Shown: piece after piece, positions 18,212-28,182 of the stretch
Position numbering within the stretch: position 1 is the stretch's first letter
Layout of the letters: each line of letters starts with the position of its first letter
DNA from: Corynebacterium suicordis DSM 45110
GTDB lineage: Bacteria; Actinomycetota; Actinomycetes; Mycobacteriales; Mycobacteriaceae
Direction of reading: 5' to 3'
Assembly (NCBI RefSeq): GCF_015351405.1
Contig: NZ_JADKMY010000003.1
Span: 248,001-312,000 of the forward strand
Length of the DNA: 64,000 nucleotides
Notes under the pieces: generated by a model
What the model was told of the DNA's origin: nothing
The model's database searches: none
What the model saw: only the letters and a program-made list of their open reading frames with translations
Translations under genes and position numbers: made by a program

Positions 18212-19768
18212 TTACATCGGCATGATGGTGTGCTTCTTCTCCACATGCAGCATCTTCTTGTTGCGCAGCTGCCGGAGTGCCTGGCGCAGGCGCACGCGCG
18301 TCTCCGAAGGCTCCACCACCGCATCCAGGTAACCGCGCTCCGCAGCCACATAAGGGCTGGTCATGTTGGCGTTATAGAAGTCCATGAACATTTTCTTGGC
18401 CATGGGACGCTGCTCTTCCGGCATCGCTGCCAGCTGCTTGCCCTGCATCATCACCACGGCAGCTTCTGCGCCCATCACCGCGATCTGGGAGGTAGGCCAT
18501 GCCAGGTTGACGTCGGCACCCAGGTTCTTGGAACCCATCACCGCGTACGCGCCGCCGAAGGCCTTGCGCACCACCACGGTCACCTTGGGCACCGTGGCCT
18601 CCACCATGGCGAAGCCCAGCTTGGCTCCGCGGTGGATCAGCCCCACCTTTTCCTGTTCCACACCAGGCAGGTAACCCGGGGTGTCCACCACGAACACCAG
18701 CGGAATGTTGTACGAGTTGCAGATACGGATGAAGCGGGAGGCCTTATCGGCGGCGTCGGCATCCAAACATCCCGCCAGAACCATCGGCTGGTTGGCCACC
18801 ACGCCCACGGCCTGCCCATCCACGCGGGCAAAACCGGTGTAGATGTTCTGCCCGTATTCGTCCTGGATCTCCAGCAGGTCCTCGTCATCGAAGAGGCGGC
18901 TGAGCACTTCTTTCATGTCATAGCCGGCGTTGGGATCATCGGGGATCACGCTGTCCAGCTCTTCATCGCGCTCGGTGAGCTCGTCGGAGGGCGCCCAGAA
19001 CTTGGGGGTCTCGTCGTAGAGGCTCATGGGCAGGAAATCCATGAGATCTTTGACGTAGTTGAACGCCTCTTCCTCGGTGGGCGCTACGTGCGAAATGTTG
19101 CCGTTGCGCGCCTGCGCGTGGGCGCCGCCGAGTTCTTCGTGAGACACCTTCTCGCCGGTCACGGATTCGATCACCGCGGGGCCGGTCACGAACATCTGCG
19201 TGCGCTTATCCACGGCCACCAGGAAGTCGGTGGTGACGGGCGCATATACCGCGCCACCTGCGGAAGGGCCCAGCAGGATGGAGATCTGCGGGCTCTGTCC
19301 GGAAAGCGGCAGCTGTCGCCGCGCAATCTCGGAGTACATCGCCAAGGAGGTCACCGCGTCCTGGATGCGCGCGCCACCGGAATCGTTGATGCCGATCATG
19401 GGGCAGCCAATACGCTGCGCCATGTCCATGATCTCGGCCACCTTCTTGCCGAAAGTCTCACCCACCGAGCCGCCGTAAACGGTCTTATCGTGCGCGTACA
19501 CAGCCACAGTTCGGCCGTTGATCTGCCCGTATCCCGTCACCACGCCATCGCCGTAGGGCGCATCCGGATCACCGGGCGTGCGACCCAGCGCACCGATTTC
19601 GATGAACGTGCCCTCATCGAGCAACTCGTCGATCCGCTGCCGCGGGGTGGTGAGCCCTGCTTCATCGCGCTTGGCCTTGGCTTTTTCGGATCCCGGGTCC
19701 TGGGCCTTTTCGAGGCGTCGGTGCAGCTCTTCGAGTTTCTGCGCAGTCGTTGCAGCTGTGTCAGTCAC
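18212..19768 (-). CDS. accD3: Acyl-CoA carboxylase carboxyltransferase beta subunit for mycolate synthesis
   Basis: Transfers CO2 from biotin to long-chain acyl-CoA, giving the carboxylated extender used by Pks13. It is the ortholog of M. tuberculosis AccD4. The 518-residue protein has the two crotonase-like halves of carboxyltransferases. GGARIQDAV and GPSAGGAVYAP (oxyanion holes, N half) and VVRKAFGGAYAVMGSK (C half) are visible. It starts at GTG 19768, 51 nt after pks13 on the same strand, so it is co-transcribed with it. The biotin carrier subunit is not in the window. Confidence 0.95.
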   Translation of the reverse strand: MTDTAATTAQKLEELHRRLEKAQDPGSEKAKAKRDEAGLTTPRQRIDELLDEGTFIEIGALGRTPGDPDAPYGDGVVTGYGQINGRTVAVYAHDKTVYGGSVGETFGKKVAEIMDMAQRIGCPMIGINDSGGARIQDAVTSLAMYSEIARRQLPLSGQSPQISILLGPSAGGAVYAPVTTDFLVAVDKRTQMFVTGPAVIESVTGEKVSHEELGGAHAQARNGNISHVAPTEEEAFNYVKDLMDFLPMSLYDETPKFWAPSDELTERDEELDSVIPDDPNAGYDMKEVLSRLFDDEDLLEIQDEYGQNIYTGFARVDGQAVGVVANQPMVLAGCLDADAADKASRFIRICNSYNIPLVFVVDTPGYLPGVEQEKVGLIHRGAKLGFAMVEATVPKVTVVVRKAFGGAYAVMGSKNLGADVNLAWPTSQIAVMGAEAAVVMMQGKQLAAMPEEQRPMAKKMFMDFYNANMTSPYVAAERGYLDAVVEPSETRVRLRQALRQLRNKKMLHVEKKHTIMPM

Positions 19769-19819
19769 GGTGATGGGGCTTTCTTTTCGTCTCGGTGCTT
19801 CTTCTTTTCTTTCCGACGC

Positions 19820-22800
19820 CTACTCCTGCGCCGCCTCCGCGTCTTCCCTCAGTCTCTGGGTGATCACTGCACCCACGGTGGCGATTTCCGGCTCATCCAC
19901 GATGGCCAGGTGATCGCCGTGCAGCTGGATGATCTCCAGATCTTCCACGATCTGACCCCAGCCACCATCCGGAGCTACTTCAACGTAGGCGGGTTCCAGC
20001 TCGATGGCGCCATCGTGCATGCGCTCGGCACGGAAGAGAGTGACAGGCGCGTTGACTTCAGCCCAGCGATGGAAGCTCAAGGATTCCAAGATCCGATTAT
20101 CCACGAAGCTGGCTCGCTGGTGCTCCAGCACTCCGGCGGGCAATCCCATGCTTGCCAAGGCTGGGGAGGCCAGCATCTCCTGGAACATCTCCATCATCAC
20201 GTCCTCACCCTGCTCTTCCAGCAGGTCGTGAGGTACTTCCATAGGCAGGCCATAGGTGCGCTGCGCGAATTCCGCGTAGCGATCCCAGCGGGCGTGCATT
20301 TCCTCGGAAGTATCCGGAGCAGGGTTCTTCGGCTGGACGGTATCCAGCAGCACAATGCGCTGGATCTCCACCGATGGCTTGCCCTCACGGGCGCGCTGCT
20401 GCAGCTGGGAGGCCACTTCATAGGCCAGCGCGCCACCGAAGCTCCATCCGCCGAGCACCACGGGCAGGCCCGCGGAATACTCGATGATCTCGTCGATGTA
20501 GGACGCGGCGCGTTCTTCCAACGGGCCTTCCAGGCGCTCGACGCCGTAGATTGGCACGTCTTCTCCGGTGCGACGCATCAGCGGTTGGAACACCACGGAG
20601 GATCCACCGGCTGGGTGGAAGAGGAATACCGAGGGAATGCCCGCGGCATCGGCGGCTTCGGAGCGGGCGCGGAGCACGCGGATATTGCCCTCAACCTCTG
20701 CTTCCATGACCTCGCGCACCATGTCTGCCAGCGGTTCCAAGTTCGGAGCTGCCTGCACATCAGCTGCGGTGATCTGCGCACCGGAGCGCTCGGACAGCCG
20801 TTCCGCGATAGCCGTGGCATGCTCATCGCTCAAGGTGGGTAGCTCGGAGGTCACGCCCCCGGCGGCCTTGCCCGTGAGCTTGGCCCAGGTGGCAAAGACG
20901 AGGCGTTCCGAGGCATCGCGCGGTGCCACGCCACCCGCCGTGGCGGTGTAATCCGTGGTCTTCTCGGCTGCTGGCTCGGCTGCAATTCGTGCATTTGCGT
21001 GGTCTGCCACTGCCTGCGCGGTAGCTAGCTCCGATGTCGCGGATGCTGCCGCCGATTCATCTGGCGCGATCGATTCAGTCGGTGCAGCATCGGCGGACGT
21101 TCCCGCGCCGTGGTGCTTCTCCACTTCCTGCTCCACGATGGAGATCACTTCATCCACGGAACCATCGCGCAGCATCTGGATCTGCAGTGGTGGGATGTTG
21201 AAATCATGTTCCACGCGGTTCTTGATGCGCATGCCCATGAGGGAATCCAGCCCCAAATCAATCAGGGGAAGCTCGCCGGGCAAGTCCTCCACGTCATAAC
21301 CCATGGCCTCGCCCACGATCTCCCGCAGGCGATCAGCCACGCTCTGCTCAGATGCTGGGTCCCAGCGTTGCGCGGAGGTGTCTACGTCGGGCAGTTGATT
21401 GGCGGGCCGGTTGGCAGCTTCAGACTTCTTCGGCTGTGCACCAGCTGCGGCGGATCCACCAGAAAGCTTTGCCAGTCCTGCCTCGGCGGCATCCCCCGCT
21501 GCTCCGCGCAGGGAGGCAGAGATGAAAGCTTCGCCGAGAAGTGGCATGGGGTCAGAGGTGGCGTCGAAAATATTTACGGCCCAGCCACCCAAGGACTGGG
21601 TGACCATGGCGGTCAACTGGCCCTTCGGCAACAGGGAAGAATGCTCCTGCGAGGCCACCACGGCGGCGGATTCATCCAGGTCAGCGGCGATTGCCTCGCT
21701 CAGCGCGGCCAGGGAAGGCACCATGTCCGCACCCACGGAATAGGCCACGGAACCGCCGGGCAGCTGCACTCGGGTGCCGGGGAGCTGCGCGTTGTTTCCG
21801 GAAGACGGACGCGCGTTGGTCCAATATGTGTTCTTGTTCCATCGCACACCGGGCACGTCGGCTGAGGTCCCCACGCCGGAGACCGCCTTGAAATCGATGT
21901 TCTGGCCCTGCACGTAGAGCTCGGCCAGCAGGTTGCCCATCGTCTGGGTCACGGGCTCCTTGCGCTTGAGGGCGAAGAGCAGCTTGGACTCGCCGGCATC
22001 GTGCGCGAAAGCGTTATTCATCAGCGGCATCAGCGCCACTGGGTTCGGGGAGATCTCCACGAAGGTGCGGAAGCCATCGTCGAACAACTGACCGGTCGCG
22101 TCCGCGAACAGCACGGACTGGCGGGTGCAGCGGACGAAGTAATCGGCATCGTGGAAGACCTCACCCGGCTGGTACACGCGATCCGCATCAACCGTGGAGT
22201 ACAGCGGCACGGTGATGGGCTGTGGGTCGATATCGGAGATCTCGAAATGCAGCTCTCCCAAAATGGGATCCAGCATGGAGGTGTGGCCTGCACCCTTCAC
22301 GTCCAGCAGGCGAGCGAACTTGCCCTCTTCCTCGAGGAACTCCACCAGCTTCTTGACCGGCTCGCGTGGGCCACCCACGGTGGTCATGCCCGGCGCGGCG
22401 TACACGGCGGGTTCCACGGCGGCGAATTCTGGGTGCTCCGCGGTGAAAGCAGCCAGCTGTTCAGCGCCGAACTCCACCACGGCCATGGCACCCTGCTTGT
22501 CTTCCGGTAGGTGCTGCTCGCCCTCACCCATGAGGCGGGAGCGGTGGCACGCAATGCGCACGGCATCATCCATGCGCAGGCCACCCACGGCATAGGCCGC
22601 GGCGATCTCACCCATGGACTGCCCCACTACCGCGGCGGGCTTGGCACCCAGACGGCGCAGCAGATCCGTCAGCGCGATCTGGATACAGGTGATGCCCACC
22701 TGCGCGCTTTCCAGGTCAAAGTTCTGTTCATCATCGAGGACTTTATCCACGATGGACCAACCGGATTCCCGCTGCACAACCTCATCCAGCTGCTGCAGGC

Positions 22801-24838
22801 GCTGCGCGAAGAATGGGGACTGCTCGTAGAGGTCCTTGCCCATCTTGCGGTGCTGTGAGCCGAACCCGGAGTACACCCAGGCCGCGCCCATTGCGGAGGG
22901 GGCATTCGCGGACTTGGTAGCACCGGTGTCCTTGCCCTCAGCGATGCGCTGCAGGCCATCGATGGCCTGCTCAACGTTGTTGGCCAGCGCCACGGCACGG
23001 GAGCGTCCGTGATTGCGACCAGCCAGCGCACGCGCCACTTCATCCAGAGCCACAGGCTTGGAGCCCGCGCTCTTTTCCTGCAACCATGCCACCAGATCCG
23101 CCGCGGCGGCCTTGCGCCGGCTTGGCAGCAGCCCACTGACGGGCAGCAAATACGTGGAATCTACATCCGCTGCTGCATCCAGCCCGATGGGTGCTTCACC
23201 TTCGCTGCTCTGGGCAGCTCCGCGGGCATCCTCTGCCTCGGGGGCTTCCAGCACCACGTGTGCGTTGGTTCCGCCGAAGCCAAACCCGGACACACCAGCC
23301 ACTGGGCGACCAGAGTATTCCGGCCATTCCCGGCCGTCCTCCACCACTTCCAAGCGATGGCGATCAAAATCGATATACGGGTTTGGCCCGGTGAAGTTCA
23401 ACGATGGCGGCAGCATGCCCTCTTGCATGGCCATGACCACCTTGATCACACCTGCCACACCAGCTGCGGCCTCGGTGTGGCCGAAGTTGGTCTTGGCAGA
23501 GCCCAGCAGGGTGGGCGCAGCTGACTCGCGCCCCTCGCCCAACACTGTTCCCAGCGCCGTGGCTTCGATCGGATCACCCAGGATGGTGCCGGTGCCGTGT
23601 GCTTCCACGTAATCCACCAGCGTGGGATCAATCCCCGCATCCGCGTACGCGCTATTCAGCACGTCTACCTGCGCATCTGGGTTGGGGGCGGTCAAACCGT
23701 TGGAACGCCCATCGGAGTTCACCGCGGAACCCTTGATCACGGCCAGGACGTGATCACCGTGGCGTCGAGCATCTGAAAGACGCTTGAGCACCACTACCCC
23801 GGCGCCATCCGAACGCACGATGCCATCCGCGTCCTCGGAGAACGCGCGAATGCCACCCGTGGGGCTCAGCACACCCAGCTCAGAGAAAGCCAGCGTGGCA
23901 AAGGGGTTGGCCAGCAGGTTCACGCCGCCGGCGATGGCCACGGAAGAATCGCCATCGCGCAGGGAACGCACGGCCTGGTGGATAGCCACCAGGGAGGAGG
24001 AACACGCGGTATCCATGGCGACGGAAGGGCCGCGGAAATCGAAGGCATAGGAAATGCGGTTGGCCACGATGGACGTGGAGTTACCCGTCAGCGCATAAGG
24101 GTGCGCCTCCTTGGGATCCGCGGAGATGAGCATGCCGTAATCGTTGTTCGAGGTACCCATGAACACGCCCACGGGCAGCCCACGCAGGGTGTTGGCGGGA
24201 ATCCCCGCGTGCTCGAGCGCCTCCCATGTCAGCTGCAACACGATGCGCTGCTGGGGGTCCATGTTGGTGACCTCCAGCGGGGACAGGCCAAAGAATTCCG
24301 CGTCGAAAGACGCGATGTCCTCCAGATAACCGCCGGTCAGCTGGGCTTGTTCCATCCTGCGGACGGTCTCTTCATCCCCGGAGAATTCCGTCCACCGGCC
24401 GGCTGGAAGTTCGCCGACGCCAGACTTGTAACCCACGAACATGTCCCACATTTCGCGCAGGTTGTTGGCCCCGGGGTAGCGCGCGGCCATACCCACGATA
24501 GCGACATCCCTATCTTCCTGGCTGAGCTGCTCTCCCGATTGAGCACGCTGCACGGCGGCCCCACCTGGGCGCTGGCGGCCATTGATCACGTAATCCGCCA
24601 GCGCGCCGATGCTGTTGAATTCATAGGCCACCGTGGCATCCAAGGAAGTGCCGAGCAAACGCTCGAGGTCACCGGAGAGCACCACCACATCGCGGGAAGA
24701 TAGACCGAACTCCTCCATGGGGCGATCATCAGAGATCTCCGCTACGGGCAGTTCAGTTGTCTCTGCCACCCAGTTCCGCAGCCATTCGCGCATCTGCGAA
24801 ACGGTGGTGGGTCGAGGTGCCGCGGTGCTGTCTGCCAT
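19820..24838 (-). CDS. pks13: Polyketide synthase Pks13, mycolate condensase
   Basis: Joins the activated meromycolate to a carboxylated acyl chain to form the 3-keto mycolate precursor. The 1672-residue protein has: N-terminal ACP with phosphopantetheine serine in FGLSS (~47), ketosynthase with DTACSSS (Cys ~279), HGTGT and NFGHTEAAAG, acyltransferase GQSMGE (Ser ~741), second ACP LGLDSL (~1197), and C-terminal thioesterase GGWSFGG (Ser ~1466), which passes mycolate to trehalose. The ATG at 24838 has GGAAGGA upstream; a TTG three codons earlier sits too close to that site. The ~200-residue stretch between second ACP and thioesterase is Ala/Ser-rich linker. Confidence 0.98.
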   Translation of the reverse strand: MADSTAAPRPTTVSQMREWLRNWVAETTELPVAEISDDRPMEEFGLSSRDVVVLSGDLERLLGTSLDATVAYEFNSIGALADYVINGRQRPGGAAVQRAQSGEQLSQEDRDVAIVGMAARYPGANNLREMWDMFVGYKSGVGELPAGRWTEFSGDEETVRRMEQAQLTGGYLEDIASFDAEFFGLSPLEVTNMDPQQRIVLQLTWEALEHAGIPANTLRGLPVGVFMGTSNNDYGMLISADPKEAHPYALTGNSTSIVANRISYAFDFRGPSVAMDTACSSSLVAIHQAVRSLRDGDSSVAIAGGVNLLANPFATLAFSELGVLSPTGGIRAFSEDADGIVRSDGAGVVVLKRLSDARRHGDHVLAVIKGSAVNSDGRSNGLTAPNPDAQVDVLNSAYADAGIDPTLVDYVEAHGTGTILGDPIEATALGTVLGEGRESAAPTLLGSAKTNFGHTEAAAGVAGVIKVVMAMQEGMLPPSLNFTGPNPYIDFDRHRLEVVEDGREWPEYSGRPVAGVSGFGFGGTNAHVVLEAPEAEDARGAAQSSEGEAPIGLDAAADVDSTYLLPVSGLLPSRRKAAAADLVAWLQEKSAGSKPVALDEVARALAGRNHGRSRAVALANNVEQAIDGLQRIAEGKDTGATKSANAPSAMGAAWVYSGFGSQHRKMGKDLYEQSPFFAQRLQQLDEVVQRESGWSIVDKVLDDEQNFDLESAQVGITCIQIALTDLLRRLGAKPAAVVGQSMGEIAAAYAVGGLRMDDAVRIACHRSRLMGEGEQHLPEDKQGAMAVVEFGAEQLAAFTAEHPEFAAVEPAVYAAPGMTTVGGPREPVKKLVEFLEEEGKFARLLDVKGAGHTSMLDPILGELHFEISDIDPQPITVPLYSTVDADRVYQPGEVFHDADYFVRCTRQSVLFADATGQLFDDGFRTFVEISPNPVALMPLMNNAFAHDAGESKLLFALKRKEPVTQTMGNLLAELYVQGQNIDFKAVSGVGTSADVPGVRWNKNTYWTNARPSSGNNAQLPGTRVQLPGGSVAYSVGADMVPSLAALSEAIAADLDESAAVVASQEHSSLLPKGQLTAMVTQSLGGWAVNIFDATSDPMPLLGEAFISASLRGAAGDAAEAGLAKLSGGSAAAGAQPKKSEAANRPANQLPDVDTSAQRWDPASEQSVADRLREIVGEAMGYDVEDLPGELPLIDLGLDSLMGMRIKNRVEHDFNIPPLQIQMLRDGSVDEVISIVEQEVEKHHGAGTSADAAPTESIAPDESAAASATSELATAQAVADHANARIAAEPAAEKTTDYTATAGGVAPRDASERLVFATWAKLTGKAAGGVTSELPTLSDEHATAIAERLSERSGAQITAADVQAAPNLEPLADMVREVMEAEVEGNIRVLRARSEAADAAGIPSVFLFHPAGGSSVVFQPLMRRTGEDVPIYGVERLEGPLEERAASYIDEIIEYSAGLPVVLGGWSFGGALAYEVASQLQQRAREGKPSVEIQRIVLLDTVQPKNPAPDTSEEMHARWDRYAEFAQRTYGLPMEVPHDLLEEQGEDVMMEMFQEMLASPALASMGLPAGVLEHQRASFVDNRILESLSFHRWAEVNAPVTLFRAERMHDGAIELEPAYVEVAPDGGWGQIVEDLEIIQLHGDHLAIVDEPEIATVGAVITQRLREDAEAAQE

Positions 24839-24963
24839 GCGGGGCAATGTCCTTCCAATAGGGATTCAATCTCTAGAGCGTGTCACACCTGCTACCGGAA
24901 ACTGTGGGTTGGCGTTTCGGCCATGTGAGAACAATCGCTGCGGATAATAACCACGCTACATCG

Positions 24964-25000
24964 TAGTGCCCGACCTGCTGGGAGCAGTAGATGGGCACTA
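24964..25000 (-). terminator. Nested hairpin between fadD32 and pks13
   Basis: TAGTGCCC (24964-24971) pairs with GGGCACTA (24993-25000), enclosing a CTGCT/AGCAG stem (24975-24979 with 24983-24987). It lies 45 nt after the fadD32 stop and 126 nt before the pks13 start. It has no T run, so it may be an attenuator or RNA-processing site rather than a full terminator. Confidence 0.45.
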
Positions 25001-25044
25001 TGCAGCGAGGATGCGCGCTGGTGAGCAGGCGCTAGAACACGTGT

Positions 25045-26901
25045 CTAGAATTTGCCATCCGTGTATGCCTTGGCCGCCACGCGACGGGCGATCTTGTTGG
25101 CAGAGGAGCGTGGGATCTGTCCCACGCCGACGATGCGAATGTCCTCTGGCTGCACGCCATGCTTCTTGGAGATTGCCGCGCGCACGGCTGTGATGGCTTC
25201 CGCGTCGTTGGCAGCATCTGCTTCGGGGTCGCGCTCGGCGATGATGACCAAGCCCTCGTCCTCGCTGCCAGCGGCGGTGGAGGAGAATGCGGCCAGCACA
25301 CCTGGGTTGATCTGCTTGGTGGCCTCTTCCGCGGTGGCCTCGATGTCCTGCGGGTAGTGATTGCGGCCAGCCACGATGATCAGGTCCTTCAGACGACCGG
25401 TGATGAAGACGTTGTCATCGACGATCACCGCGAGGTCACCCGTGCGCATCCAGTTGTCCTCTGGGGCATCTCCGGCGCGGGAGTTTTCCAGGCGCTGAGC
25501 TGCGGACAACGTGTTGCGGAAGGTCTCGGTGGTTTCCTCTTCGCGGTTGAGGTAACCGGCGGCCATGTTATCGCCGTTGACCCAGATCTCACCGACCTGA
25601 CCATCGGCCAGTTCCTCGCCGGATTCGGGATCCACGATTGCCATGACCTGCGGTGCACACACCTGGCCCACGGACATCAGTGGCACGGCAACTTCCGCGC
25701 CCTCTTGTTCTACCTTTGCGGTACCGGAAGCCAGAGCATCGCGATCCAACCAGCGGGTGACTGGACGCTCGGAATCCTGCGGGGTGGTGACCAGCAAGGT
25801 GGCCTCTGCCAAACCATAGGAAGGACGCATGGCTTCGCGCTTGAGGCCATAGCGGCTGAACAGCTCCATGAACTTGGTGACAGCAGAGTTGCTCACGGGC
25901 TCAGAACCGTTGATCACGCCATCCACGCGGCTCAGATCCAGATCCTTGAGCTCTGCCACGTTCTCCGGGTTGGCATAGCGGGTGGCCAGCTCCATGGCGA
26001 AGTTAGGAACCACGGTGTAGAGGTTCTCTTCGTCATCGCGCTTGGCCATCTGGCGCACCCAACGGGCGGGATCCTGGATGAAGTCACGAGGACTCATCAG
26101 GTCAAAAGGCACGCCCAGCAGCACTACGAAGACAGCGAGGATGATGCCCATATCGTGGTGCATTGGCAGCCACGTCACCAAGCGCAGCGGGAACTGCAGT
26201 TTGCAGGCAGAGAAGATCTGCAGCACGTTGGTCACGATGGACTTGTGGGTGAGGATCACGCCTGCCGGGGTGCGGGTGGAGCCAGAGGTGTACTGCAGGA
26301 ATGCTTCGTCCGTGGAGCGAGGTGCCAAGGATGGGTCCGACATATAGGACATCATTGGGTTGACCCACTCATCGGCGAGTGAATCGGGCAGGGCGTCGAC
26401 AGTAAGAACACGGGGACGCTGCGCGGCCGGGGTGTCCGCGAAATGCTTGCGCACTGCGGTGGCCGATTGCTTGTTGGTCAGCACCACGGTGGGCTCGGAG
26501 GAGCTCAACACGGCGGTGAGGTGACCGGTGTGGCCTGGCTCGTTGGGATCGTAGAGCGGAACCGGAACCATTTTGGCGTACATGGCGCCGAGGAAAGAGT
26601 AGAGGTATTCAGGAGAGTTGTTGGCGAGGATCGCCACGCGGTCACCGGGCTGCGCGACCTGCTGCAAGCGCACGCACACGGCCTTGATGCGGGTGTTGAC
26701 CTGCGCGCGGGTGATCTCATGAACCTTGCCCTCGCGGGACTCGCTGAAATCCCAGTAGCGGATGAGAATGTCTTCGGTGGTGCCTTCCATCTGCGCCATC
26801 GTGTAGAGCATTTCGCACATACCGGACAAGGTGAGCTGATCCGGGACGTTGATCTTGCCCTGTTCATCGAAGAACTGGGACATTGCCTGATTGATATCCA
26901 T
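25045..26901 (-). CDS. fadD32: Long-chain fatty-acid AMP ligase FadD32
   Basis: Activates the meromycolic acid as acyl-adenylate and loads it on the N-terminal ACP of Pks13. The 618-residue protein has the FAAL-type P-loop YTSGSTRTPAGVILTH near residue 206 and GWRTGDL-equivalent WMRTGDLAVIVDD near 487. The FAAL/FACL distinction is usually an insertion in the C-terminal half; the overall match to FadD32 is by gene order and motif style. The ATG at 26901 gives MDINQAMSQFF and has GAGGAAA upstream. Confidence 0.96.
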   Translation of the reverse strand: MDINQAMSQFFDEQGKINVPDQLTLSGMCEMLYTMAQMEGTTEDILIRYWDFSESREGKVHEITRAQVNTRIKAVCVRLQQVAQPGDRVAILANNSPEYLYSFLGAMYAKMVPVPLYDPNEPGHTGHLTAVLSSSEPTVVLTNKQSATAVRKHFADTPAAQRPRVLTVDALPDSLADEWVNPMMSYMSDPSLAPRSTDEAFLQYTSGSTRTPAGVILTHKSIVTNVLQIFSACKLQFPLRLVTWLPMHHDMGIILAVFVVLLGVPFDLMSPRDFIQDPARWVRQMAKRDDEENLYTVVPNFAMELATRYANPENVAELKDLDLSRVDGVINGSEPVSNSAVTKFMELFSRYGLKREAMRPSYGLAEATLLVTTPQDSERPVTRWLDRDALASGTAKVEQEGAEVAVPLMSVGQVCAPQVMAIVDPESGEELADGQVGEIWVNGDNMAAGYLNREEETTETFRNTLSAAQRLENSRAGDAPEDNWMRTGDLAVIVDDNVFITGRLKDLIIVAGRNHYPQDIEATAEEATKQINPGVLAAFSSTAAGSEDEGLVIIAERDPEADAANDAEAITAVRAAISKKHGVQPEDIRIVGVGQIPRSSANKIARRVAAKAYTDGKF

Positions 26902-27150
26902 TAAATTTCCTCTTTCCACCCTTCGTGGGGGCTTCGTGGTCAGGGCCGCTCGGGGATTTTCACCGCCGCATTGCTTCCACGGTCTTCGGGGCTTGGGCTT
27001 CGATGCTCAGGCTCCGCAGCGCGGGCGCGGTCTGGGACGTGTCTTATCGACCGTTCTACTTAGTTAGTATCGCACAACTACTGGCTGATATAACGCAACA
27101 CGAGACACTTCTTTCACTCGTGCCCCAAAAGTCACTCGAACTATGTGCTA
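26902..27150 (-). promoter_or_regulatory. fadD32 upstream region with long GC-rich leader
   Basis: 249 nt separate the cutinase stop from fadD32. The distal part (~27040-27150) is AT-rich and suits a promoter, with GATACT and other -10-like sequences on the minus strand. The proximal ~140 nt are GC-rich without a credible gene, so the mRNA may have a long leader. CACGAAG occurs twice near the ribosome binding site. Confidence 0.35.
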
Positions 27151-28074
27151 CTAAGAGCCGTTAGTGAGCCCGCGTGCCCAATCCACGATCCACTGCGGAG
27201 TGGTCTGCCCAGCAATCACCGCTGGGTTGGTGGCATATTGCGCATGCACCGCATTGCCCGCCACCAATTCCTGAGCGCGCGCGATGGCGTTACCGAAATC
27301 CCGAGGGGAATCGCAGATCATATCGCCGGGCGCGCAGAAATTGTTCACGCGGTCATTGAGCTCGCCGAAGCCATCGGGCCGCGGTCCGCGCATGGACGCA
27401 CCGGGGACGATCGGCTGCACCAAGCCACTCACAGCACTGAGCGAGATCTCCGCGCCCACGCCCGTGTTCTGGATATTGCCGATGAGATTGCCCTTGCCCT
27501 CTTCCTGGCGACCATCCGCCACCAGGGACACCCCGATCACGCTGGAAGCCGGTACTGGACCGCGACCGTTGCCGATCTCCGCGGCCATATCGCCCGCAAT
27601 CACCGCACCCTGGCTGAAGCCCGCGATAATGAACTTGGTTGCCGGACACGCCTCATGAGTGGTGCGAAGCTCCTCGGCCATGCGGTCATAGCCCTCTCGG
27701 CGAGAATCGTCGTAGCTCATCTCGTGCATCGCGTTGAAGTTCTTGAACTGCGCGGTGTACGGCAGCGTCCACACCTTCAGCTGATCCTCCCCGAACTCCT
27801 GCTTCAGCGGGTTGGAAATCGACAGCATGAAGGAGTTGGGATTCGCGGTGGGATTCATCGGGTCATCCATGGGGTTGGACTCCCACGTTCCCGGTGCAGA
27901 GATGAACTCCTTCGCGGAGCACCCCGGTGGGTTGATTGCCTCGGTGGACTCGGTGGTCTCTGGGGCGCCCGGAATGTGCGGTGCGTTGTTGGAGGTGTTC
28001 AACCATTGACCGACGCCAACCACGATCGCCAGCAAGATGACGATCGCAGCAACCGCGATGAGGAGTTTGCGCAT
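27151..28074 (-). CDS. culp6: Cutinase-like serine esterase (Rv3802c/Culp6 type)
   Basis: A membrane-anchored alpha/beta hydrolase of 307 residues. An uncleaved hydrophobic N-terminus (residues 2-22) is followed by the cutinase domain with nucleophile motif GFSQG near residue 154, an acidic-residue/disulfide loop FCAPGDMICDSP and a catalytic His in NAVHAQYA. Rv3802c, in the same position next to fadD32 in mycobacteria, is an essential phospholipase/thioesterase linked to mycolate synthesis and remodelling, which supports the same role here. The tandem position behind a DUF732-type lipoprotein gene is consistent with an envelope operon. Confidence 0.9.
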   Translation of the reverse strand: MRKLLIAVAAIVILLAIVVGVGQWLNTSNNAPHIPGAPETTESTEAINPPGCSAKEFISAPGTWESNPMDDPMNPTANPNSFMLSISNPLKQEFGEDQLKVWTLPYTAQFKNFNAMHEMSYDDSRREGYDRMAEELRTTHEACPATKFIIAGFSQGAVIAGDMAAEIGNGRGPVPASSVIGVSLVADGRQEEGKGNLIGNIQNTGVGAEISLSAVSGLVQPIVPGASMRGPRPDGFGELNDRVNNFCAPGDMICDSPRDFGNAIARAQELVAGNAVHAQYATNPAVIAGQTTPQWIVDWARGLTNGS

Positions 28075-28182
28075 TATTGTTCCCTATTCCCTCTGGGCGG
28101 TTTCTCGCCCACAGCGTGAATTAGTGTGAGACAGCGTAGATTATCGCGAGCTAATGTGAGTCACGCGTGAGCCAGCTGTGAA
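28075..28182. repeat. Intergenic region rich in GTGA and TAGT motifs with a hairpin
   Basis: Between the DUF732-type lipoprotein stop and the cutinase start, GTGA(AT)TA-like units recur several times. AGCTAAT (28149-28155) pairs with ATTAGCT (28182-28188), which covers the lipoprotein stop codon, and the perfect palindrome TCACGCGTGA lies between them (28161-28170). The hairpin could terminate the lipoprotein transcript; the palindrome could be an operator. Confidence 0.4.

Noticed and set aside
18149..20842. 897-residue plus-strand reading frame over accD3 and pks13
   Set aside because: It is the antisense shadow of two well-defined genes, rich in His/Arg/Gly with no family motif.
26925..27164. 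79-residue plus-strand reading frame in the fadD32 upstream gap
   Set aside because: No ribosome binding site, no family resemblance, and it extends into the cutinase gene on the other strand.
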